From Strigamia acuminata (lineage: Eukaryota > Arthropoda > Chilopoda > Geophilomorpha > Linotaeniidae), in contig OX442319.1 in NCBI GenBank assembly GCA_949358305.1, positions 12,834,001-12,898,000 on the forward strand: DNA of 64,000 nucleotides, written 5' to 3'. Positions within the stretch are counted from its first letter, which is position 1. Each line of letters begins with the position of its first letter. Below, piece after piece: positions 56,155-64,000 of the stretch. The notes beneath the pieces are model-generated. The model was not told the DNA's origin. It did no database searches and was given only the letters and a program-made list of their open reading frames with translations. The translations under genes were made by a program, and so were the position numbers.

Positions 56155-56346
56155 TTAAAACACATTTTGCAGTTTTTCTTCATTTTTAATCACAATTATT
56201 TGTTCTTCCTTTTTTTTTGGCTTCCAGAGAAATTCTCTCTTAAAGTCATTGGCACTACCTGGCTTCCGTAAGAAGTTGAGATATTTCTGACGTTCAGTCG
56301 CGTTCAGTGCTCTGTAAAGTGGCTCCCTCTGACGGTGTAATTTCAT
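56155..56346 (-). CDS. Small basic protein, 63 residues, divergent from SOD
   Basis: ATG at 56346, preceded on the minus strand by an acceptor-like TTATTTTCTAG (about 56382). The product starts MKLHRQREPLYRALN and continues TERQKYLNFLRKPGSAN, with a Lys/Glu-rich end. Composition is protein-like and helical. It is transcribed away from the SOD gene. I do not recognise the family. A minus-strand open stretch at 56395-56604 without ATG could hold an upstream exon. Confidence 0.35.
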   Translation of the reverse strand: MKLHRQREPLYRALNATERQKYLNFLRKPGSANDFKREFLWKPKKKEEQIIVIKNEEKLQNVF

Positions 56347-56888
56347 TATTATTTATTTTTGTCTGTATAACCATAAATTACCTAGAAAATAAAATTAGTC
56401 CACAAATAAAATGCATTTTACGCCATAAAATTGGATTTTTATGCACAAAATAAAGCATTTTTCGGCCCAAACACAACGCGGAAATGATTTGCCTTTGCCA
56501 GTCACTGCAAGTGCATCACGAACAGGAAATTTAAAAATATCAAAATTCCGTCGAGATAAATAAATGCCAATCAAATTAAACTTATTAAAATCACCTTCAA
56601 CCACATTTTATTGTAATTTGTAGAAACACAATATCAGAAACGGAATTCTAAAGGTTAAATTTCATTTATTTATCTTTCAATTTTCCCGATAAACATCAAC
56701 GGTCTGGTCGAAACAGACATGCGCACTCGCTCGACTCTTGTGCTCACCTTTACTCCTCCTTCAACCGTCCACGCATGCGTCAACAACACCAACAATTTAA
56801 ATACCGGTTTGTAGCTGACTGTTCTTGTTTTATTTCACGAGTTTTACTCATCCACGAACATTCGTCCACGAAGCATCTCCGAACCAAA

Positions 56889-59129
56889 ATGGCAATCAAC
56901 GCAGTTTGTATTTTCTTGGGGAACTTGGTTGGCAGTGTCATTTTCCTACAACAACAAGTATGATATTTTATTTATTTCCGTTTTATTTAAAAAAAAAAAT
57001 TATTTCTTAACTGACCACACCTTTATTTAACACAATTGTTATTTATTTACATTTTTTGAGGTCAAGTGTTTATTAATTTGATTTATCGTCTAAAAATATT
57101 TTATTTCGAGTTTAAAGTCCTTTTTTAGTGTTTTCAGGTGCAAAACACTAAAAAATGCCGGATTTCCATGTAAAGTGCGCGGGGTTTCCGTTTAACGGGT
57201 CACAAATTGTGTTTTGGGTTGTTTTTTCAACTTATTTTTCGTATGGATTTATTCACGCTTGAAATCTAGGCCGCAGTCGCTGTGGTCGCTGACCCATTTC
57301 GTGTTTTCTTCAGAAACATGTTAACCGATTTCATGGCTGACATTACCTTTAATTGATACACCAGAAAAGACTGGATTTTTTTTTTTCTTAGAAAAAAAAA
57401 ATTTTTTTTTCAGGTGGAGTTTTTTTTTTATTTTTTTTTTAGCTTGAATTTTTCCCCATTGTGAAATTCAAGGTCAGAGAAATATGTGACGTCATTTTCG
57501 TATTTTTATCTTTCAGAATCTCGACGGCGTGGTTCAAGTGACGGGGGAAATCCGCAATCTTGCGCCAGGCGACCATGGGTTCCATATACACAAGTTTGGT
57601 GACTTGCGAAACGGTGTGATGACTTGGAATTGTTAAATAAATGTATTTTGGACGTGTTTTCATGTTTTGTTGATGATTTTAGGTTGTTTGAATGCGAGTA
57701 GTCACTATAATCCATTCAATAAGCTTCATGGTGCCCCGGAAGACGCTGAGAGGTAAAATTTTAAATTTTAAAATTTAAAAAATTAATTTTTTTTTATTTT
57801 TTAGACATGTTGGAGATTTTGGAAATGTAGTGGCGAATCCTTCTGGTGTGGCGGTGTTGAATCATGAATTCAAGCAGGTTGATTTGCAGGGACAATATTC
57901 AGTGATTGGACGATCATTTGTGGTATGGATAGAGAATGAGTGAATTGTGTCATAGAGATGAATGATGTCAATACGGATGATGATGTTATGTAATTTAGGC
58001 TTAGAATAACAGGAAGGAAAAGAAGAAAAATATCAGTATGAGGAAATAAAATGGGGAAAGAATCTTTAGGAAGTTGAAATCGATTCTAGATTGGATGGGG
58101 AAAGGTTAAAATTATTCAAATGTGTAAAGAAAATAGAAAAATTTCGTTGGAAAATGGAAGAATTTGGAAATTGTGTGGAAAAATCGAAAAAATTGAGAAT
58201 TCTATTGAAAAAATTAAAAGAAAATTAGAAATTTCATTGAAATATTCTAAAAATTTAGAAATTTCAATGAAAAATTCTAAAAATTTACAAATTTCAATGA
58301 AAAATTCTAAAAATTTACAAATTTCAATGAAAAATTTACAAATTTCAATGAAAAATTTACAAATTTCAATGAAAAATTTACAAATTTCAATGAAAAATTT
58401 ACAAATTTCAATGAAAAATTTACAAATTTCAATGAAAAATTTACAAATTTCAATGAAAAATTTACAAATTTACAAATTTCAATAAAAAATTTAGAAATTT
58501 ACAAATTTCAATGAAAAATTTACAAATTTACAAATTTCAATGAAAAATTTACAAATTTCAATGAAAAATTTACAAATTTCAATGAAAAATTTACAAATTT
58601 CAATGAAAAATTTACAAATTTCAATGAAAAATTTACAAATTTCAATGAAAAATTTACAAATTTCAATGAAAAATTCTAAAAACTTACAAATTTCATTTAA
58701 AAATTAAAAAAAAAAATTCTATTAAGAAATCCAAAAAAATTAAAATTTCTATCGCATAATTAAAAAAAAAATTAAAAATTTCATGAAAATTTAAAAAATC
58801 CTAAGAAATTAAATATTCCATTGAAAAAATCCATAACATTTAACAAATTCCACTAAAAAAATCCCAAAAAATTAAAAATTCAATTGAAAAATCCAAATAA
58901 AAATCCAAAAAAATCCAACAACTTTTAAAATTGCATTGAAAAATCAAAATTAAATACACGACAAATTCAACTGAAATGATAACCATACATGTAACTGTAA
59001 ATTTCCAACTCGCAGGTTCACAGTGGAAAAGACGACCTGGGCAAAGGCGGCGACGAGGAGAGCAAGAAGACTGGCAATGCCGGCTCGCGATTGGATTGTT
59101 GCGTTATAGGCCTCGTGGAGTCGGATTGA
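56889..59129 (+). CDS. SOD1: Cu/Zn superoxide dismutase 1
   Basis: Five exons: 56889-56957, 57517-57613, 57683-57752, 57805-57922 and 59016-59129, all GT-AG with matching phases, 155 residues. It converts superoxide to oxygen and peroxide. All metal ligands are present: copper His pair in FHIHKFG, bridging His in SHYNPF, zinc His in KLHGA and RHVGDFG plus its Asp, and the last copper His in [10 protein letters not shown]. The disulfide Cys (NGC, DCCVIG) and the guiding Arg (GSRLDC) are kept. There is no signal peptide, so it is probably cytosolic. Intron 4 holds a 21-bp minisatellite. AATAAA-like words follow at about 59350. A second exon set follows at 60297. Confidence 0.92.
58255..58690. 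repeat. 21-bp minisatellite in SOD intron 4
   Basis: About eighteen units of AATTTCAATGAAAAATTTAC with an occasional extra ACAAATTT. The unit is 21 bases, so frames stay open across it and mimic a protein. Confidence 0.9.
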
Positions 59130-59529
59130 CTAGGCGGGGCGAATTCGGCCACTTCGAACGTGATCACCATATTGGCGACCCTGTGTTTATCGTTCATCGT
59201 ATTCCGTCAACTCTACGTGTGAAAATGAACATTCATTTTGCATTTTTTAGTTTCTGTTGTTGTAATTTCAGTAAATATACGTGTTTGTATACTAAAGTTA
59301 TATATAGAGTTCGTTTATGTTTGTATACAAGTGTATCGGGTTATAAACATGAAAATAAAAATGAGAAAATATGAGAGGAATGCATATTTTTTTATTTTGC
59401 TATTTAAACCCTGGTTATTGGAGATTTTTGATTCATTTGGGTCGAAACTCTCGATTGATTTGCGATGCTTCCACCGGCACTTTCCGCTATTTGTGTTTTC
59501 CGGATGATCGGATTTCTTCATCTTGAGCA

Positions 59530-60290
59530 AAGTGTATGTAATTTACGATTCTTTATTATTAGTTGATTTAAAATTCATAATTTTATTAATTTTAATAAGT
59601 AGTATTATTTTTTATAATTTATTTTATTATAATTTTTGCATGTTTTTACTTTTTTGAATAATTTATTCAATTTTTTGCAATTTTTTTACACACTTTAATT
59701 TTTTTGCAATTTTTTTAATTAGTTTTTTACTTTTTTTTTTTTTATATTTTTGTTAAAATATTTTGCAATTTTTAACTCTCTTGACAACTTTTAATAACAT
59801 TTTGGTCTTTCCACAATTTTTTTTTTACAATGTTTGGTTTTTAATTTTTTTTACATCTTTTACTATTTAAAATTGAAATAAAATGTAAAAAGTTGTAAAA
59901 GAAAATACTTCAACTTTTTACATTTTATTTCAATTTTTTACACAGTTTTTAAATATGTTTTCACATTTTTCACAACTCTTTACATTTTTTTTAAAATTTT
60001 TACATTATTTCAAAATTTTTACATTTTTTCAAAATTTTTACATTTTTTCAAAATTTTTACATTTTTTCAAAATTTTTACATTTTTTCAAAATTTTTACAT
60101 TTTTTCAAAATTTTTACATTTTTTCAAAATTTTTACATTATTTCAAACTTTTTCAAACTTTTTCACATTTTCTTCTCATTTCTCATAACTTTTCATAATT
60201 TTCGACAATTTTTACAATTTTTCACATTTTCTTCGCATTTTTCTTCCACAATTTTCCACACTTTCTTCTTCCAATTTTTTCCTGTTCAAT
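59530..60290. repeat. T-rich low complexity with 19-bp tandem repeat
   Basis: 59990-60145 has about eight units of TTTTTACATTTTTTCAAAA (19 bases). The rest is T-rich with an inverted pair AAAATGTAAAAAGTTG/CAACTTTTTACATTTT at about 59878-59925. No exon is seen in it. Confidence 0.8.
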
Positions 60291-60296
60291 TTCCAG

Positions 60297-60944
60297 AATC
60301 CCACTTACCCAGTGAAAGTTCATGGAAATTTAACCAATCTCAGTCCAGGCAAACATGGAATGCACGTCCACACATTAGGAAACACTTTAAACAGTATATA
60401 ATTAAAGAAATACCAACACATGCAAATTTATTTTAATCATCCAAATATTTTCCCACCAGACTGCACATTGGCAGGCGATCATTTCAATCCCTGGAGTTAC
60501 GACCACGGTGGACCCGACATCAACACGTAAAAAAAAAAATAAACAAAAAAAAAACTCCAAAATTAATTCCCAACCTTGAAAATTATTTTTTTCTTAAAAT
60601 AACCTTGAAAAACAATTTTTATTATTTTCAAAATAAAAATTTCTCTAGCCGCCATGCGGGCGATTTTGGCAACATCGAAGCCGATGAAAGCGGAACGGCA
60701 ATGGTGGACAGCTCGTATCTCGTTGTCTCGTTGTATTATCCTACGATAGTCGGACGAACCATCGTCGTAATTCTTAACATTATTTATCTATTTATTTATT
60801 TATGTATTAAAAAAAAATTCATTTCAGATCCACCAAAACGAGGACGACCTGGGAAAAGAGAACAACACAGCGAGTAGAACTACCGGCAATTCTGGACCTC
60901 GTGTTGATTGCTGTGTAATTGCATTGGCTTCGGCCGCCCATTGA
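60297..60944 (+). CDS. Second Cu/Zn superoxide dismutase exon set, no start exon of its own
   Basis: Exons 60297-60393 (97 bp), 60460-60526 (67), 60649-60766 (118) and 60828-60944 (117). They match SOD1 exons 2-5 in order and phase, and two are equal in length. They encode 132 residues ending at TGA. Metal ligands are complete: MHVHTLG, DHFNPW, YDHGG, RHAGDFG, IHQNEDDLG, with Cys in NNC and DCCVIA and Arg in GPRVDC. No exon equivalent to SOD1 exon 1 is found between 59130 and 60296. The first exon here starts in phase 0, the same as SOD1 exon 2, so SOD1 exon 1 could splice to either set, and either product is 155 residues. If it does not, this is a headless duplicate. Confidence 0.8.
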
Positions 60945-61616
60945 AAATTAATAAAATTTCACGATGTAAATTAAATAATAAACGTCTTTTTTTTGCTCGT
61001 TGATTTGCTAAATTGAATTATTTCGCCACCGCGCGGCGCTACCATCTGTCGCAAATCCCAAATCGCAAAATTTGTTGTTGTTTTGCTGTTATTTTGCTGT
61101 TAAATCAACACATCAGAATGTGTTGTGTTTTGATTTGTTTTGATTTATTTTTTCTTGTATTTTTAATGTTAAAAATACGCATAAATTAGTTGTGTATACA
61201 CAATTTGTCCTAATCTGTTTGCCACACCCTGTTGCCATGTTTCCATGTGAGAAACATGAAGAAATCAACAGAAAAACACAAAAAAAAATCGACACATAAT
61301 TTTAAAACAACAACCAGACACGAACGATCGATAAAATAATTTACAACCCTGGAAAATATTTAAAAAAAAATCTTCTGCACTGCGCCTTCTAGCGGCAACT
61401 CCACAAACCTGAAAAAACTCACCCAAGCAAAGAAAATCACAAAAAAATCACAAAAAATACCAAAAATAAAAAAATTCCAACGCTTAAATGACTTAATTTA
61501 CCACATTTTAACCACAAAACAAAAATTATAATTTTTTTATTAAACCTATTTTATTTTAATTTTAATTAAAACAAAAAATGATTATTTTTTCATTGTTTAA
61601 TTAAATTTGCTCCAGA

Positions 61617-61930
61617 TCGAGGTTTTGCGAGCAGTAAAGTGGATTGATGACATTCAGTCGATCAGCCAATGGGGAAAAAGGAGTGGAAGTGCACGTGAGT
61701 GTCGCCCCCTTCCCTCCCCCGGTGGGTCTGCAGCCATTGCTCGTTTCGCGCTCCTGTCGTTTCGGTTTTGGCGGTCGTGGTCTCGCGGACTCGTGGTGAT
61801 GATGTTATCAGATTGCGGCGATTTAAGATGAAACGGACCGTTCGGATTATTGTGCTCGGATTAAGCAGCTCGCGTATAAAGGGAAAAAGTTAATTGATTT
61901 GATTGGCGAGCGGAGGGAGAAGTGGATCGT
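61617..61930 (+). other. Exon-like segments, identity unknown
   Basis: After the acceptor-like TTTGCTCCAG (61616), a frame reads IEVLRAVKWIDDIQSISQWG up to a donor-like CAC|GTGAGT at 61695. A second stretch reads DYCARIKQLAYKGKKLIDL to a donor AGCAG|GTAAGA at 61940. The two are in different frames with GC-richer DNA between. The first piece vaguely resembles the end of pogo-type transposases and the second a MADF-like start; both are weak impressions. Confidence 0.3.
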
Positions 61931-62049
61931 GACAAGCAGGTAAGAAATTTGGATTGAGCGGACCACCTGTTGGTCGCAAACGCTTAAAATGGAATGAAAC
62001 ATTTTTGGAATTTTAAATTTTAAATTGTATTCGTTTTGCTTTTTCAATT

Positions 62050-62730
62050 TTGAATTTGAATTTGAATTTTTTGTTATTGTTTTTGTTTTCTTTTTTGGAA
62101 TTTGTTCTTTTTTTGGTGTTTTGGTGTTATTATTTGGGTGTTTTTAGGTGTTTTTTTGTGATTTTTATTTGTTTTTGGTGTTTTTTTGCATTTGTTTTGA
62201 GTTTTTGGTGTTTTTTTGCATTTGTTTTGAGTTTTTGGTTTGGTTTTGTAACTTTGTGTTTTTTTTTGTGGTATTTTTGTAAATTTTTTAAACGTTTTCT
62301 TTTGTTTTTTGTGATTATTTGGTGATTTTTTTTTCTTCTAGTTTTTATGGTGTTTTTGTTAATTTTACTTTTTTGGTGTTTTTTAAATTATTTTTTTGGT
62401 GATTTTTTTCTGTTTTTTTTTTCTGGTTTTTTAGTGATTTTTACTGGTTTCTTGGAGATTTTTCTGATTTTTTGGTGATTGTATCTGGTATTTTGGTAAT
62501 TTTTTCTGGTATTTTGGTGATTTTTTCTGGTTTTTTGGTGTTTTTTTTTTAATTTTTTGGGGTTTATTTTAATTTTTTTTTAGATTTTGGTGTTTTTTAA
62601 AAGTTTTTTGGTGTTTTTAGAAGATTTTGGTGTTTTTTAAAAGGTTTTTGGTGTTTTTAGAAGATTTGTGGTGTTTTTTAAAAGGTATTTGGTCTTTTTA
62701 GTTGTTTTTTGGTGTTTTTTAGTGTAAACA
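62050..62730. repeat. T/G-rich low complexity (GGTGTTTTT-type)
   Basis: Irregular repeats of TTTTTGGTGTTTTT with strong strand asymmetry (almost no C). It resumes at 63610-64000 with TTTTGGTGTTTTTTGGTTTA. No gene. Confidence 0.8.
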
Positions 62731-62734
62731 GAAA

Positions 62735-63610
62735 ATTTTAATTTCTAATAACTTTTGAATTTATAACATCAATTTTATTTTTTAAAAAAAAAAATTGATT
62801 TTTACCATCTGATAAAGTGATTAATGTGTTCCTCAACAGTTCCCTAACAAGCAAAATAAATCTAAATATAACAACAAAAAAAACCCAAAAAAAAACGAAC
62901 AAATTAAACGCTGAAAGTTTGTAGTTGCAAATTGCAATTGAAAAAGAGGAAAGGTGCAATTTACACCGCAAAGAATTAGTTCCCAACCAAGAAATCGTTT
63001 GTTCTCTGGACCAGCAATTACTCAAAGGGTCAACGATCTCGGCCAAACGACCAAATCCCTAAAACCCCAGCATCAATTAAATGCTAATCTTTTCCGATTT
63101 CCTCGTCCGATACCATCAAATCCTCGCATTTTCTACAACAAAATCATTTCCTAACGCCAAATCATTAAAAAACACATTTCCACGTCCACTGGGACCTTAT
63201 TTGACCAATTTTAGCTCGAGGAACCATCTCGTGATGGTAATTTTGCCCGAAAAAAAAACATATCAACCCGACACCTTTCAACTTAATTTTGGTATTTGGC
63301 AGAGCGAGTCAAGTTACACACGATTCTTGCTCGAAGAACCATTTGCTCTGGGCAAATTCCACGACCTTCAAGCAAAAAACGAATTGTATAAAAAGTGTAT
63401 ATAAATTTAATGGGGAAAAATCAACATGGCGGTTGAAATGAAAAAGGGTTGAGTCTTTGCGAGAGGTTTGGGAGTAGTAAAAGATCTGTGAATTAATAGG
63501 AGCATGCTGTTTGAAGCGACCTTTCCACCTACGACTGAGGTGTGGAACCGGTTCCTCGTGACCAAAAGCCAAATTATTTTGAGTACATCTAACCACACAT
63601 TTAATTGCAA
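62735..63610. other. Intergenic DNA between low-complexity blocks
   Basis: Moderate-complexity sequence with overlapping short frames on both strands (for example 62954-63154 plus and 63309-63617 minus). None has a convincing start with splice partners or a recognisable motif. Confidence 0.35.
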
Positions 63611-64000
63611 AGTCCAAAGTTTCATTTACTTTGGTAATTTTCTATTTGGAATTTTTTTAACGGGTTTTTACTGGTGTTTTTTGATGTCCTTTGGTGTTTT
63701 TTGGTGAATTTTTGGTGTTTTTTGGTGTTTTTTGGTGTTTTTTATGTTTTTTTTTGTGTATTTTGGTGTTTTTTTTGTATTTTTTTTGTGTTTAATTTTT
63801 GTTTTTAAAAATTTATTTTGGTGTTTTTGGGTTTTATTTTGGTGTTTTTTGGTTTATTTTGGTGATGTTTGGTTTATTTTGGTGTTATTTGGTTTATTTT
63901 GGTGTTTTTTAGATTTTATTTTGGTGTTTTTTGGTTTATTTTGGTGTTTTTTGGTTTATTTTGGTGTTTTTTGTTTTTCTTTGGTGTTTTTCTGTTTTAG
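63610..64000. repeat. T/G-rich low complexity, second block
   Basis: Near-regular units of about 20-22 bases built on TTTTGGTGTTTTTTGGTTTA run to the end of the window. Confidence 0.85.

Noticed and set aside
56395-56604. Minus-strand 69-codon protein
   Set aside because: No ATG opens the frame; at best an exon of the small divergent gene, not called separately.
58120-58485. 121-codon frame rich in Lys, Asn and Met
   Set aside because: It lies in SOD intron 4 and is mostly the 21-bp minisatellite.
61607-61940. pogo-type transposase or MADF exon
   Set aside because: Only short, weak resemblances in two different frames; left as an unidentified exon-like segment.

Overview
This is nuclear DNA from an animal. 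It is AT-rich, has short GT-AG introns, TATA boxes and AATAAA signals, and is full of small DNA transposons. The recognisable genes (RPB11, Cu/Zn superoxide dismutase, C2H2 zinc fingers, secreted C-type lectins, LRR proteins) and the mix of MITEs (piggyBac-, hAT-, pogo- and TA-target types) fit an invertebrate, most likely an arthropod. I cannot name the species. All exon models were read by eye from splice sites, phases and comparison of paralogues inside the window.

Layout. 1-2.4 kb: degenerate tandem units ending at the promoter of secreted lectin gene 1 (2.48-4.27 kb). 4.3-6.2 kb: an LTR-like relic with a tRNA-Ser-complementary site and a block that also flanks the other lectins. 6.3-8.0 kb: a small cysteine-rich secreted peptide gene split by a 1.38 kb solo-LTR-like insertion full of hairpins. 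8.2-13.4 kb: two copies of a composite repeat with non-LTR reverse transcriptase (RT) relics and minisatellites. 13.5-21.8 kb: MITEs and about three tandem copies of the unit seen at the left end, riddled with nested transposons whose empty sites are visible in sister copies. 21.9-22.2 kb: an intact second cysteine-rich peptide gene. 22.2-25.3 kb: composite repeat copy 3, then a hAT-like element carrying two palindromic MITEs. 25.9-37 kb: three minus-strand lectin genes (2-4) interleaved with an LRR gene and truncated LRR-family pieces. 37-46.7 kb: MITEs, an LRR pseudogene, three pieces of a REXO1-like RNA exonuclease gene and an RT relic. 48.3-55.6 kb: a segmental duplication with two RPB11 copies (one frameshifted), a pair of related intronless genes of unknown function and a nine-finger C2H2 gene. 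56.1-61 kb: a small divergent gene and two tandem Cu/Zn SOD exon sets, of which only the first has a visible start exon. 61-64 kb: weak exon-like pieces and T/G-rich low-complexity DNA.

Themes. Families of small secreted, probably defensive or recognition proteins (lectins and cysteine-rich peptides) are multiplying beside the same dispersed repeat. The repeat layer records insertion order unusually well. The SOD locus looks able to produce two enzymes from one start exon by choosing between two complete downstream exon sets.
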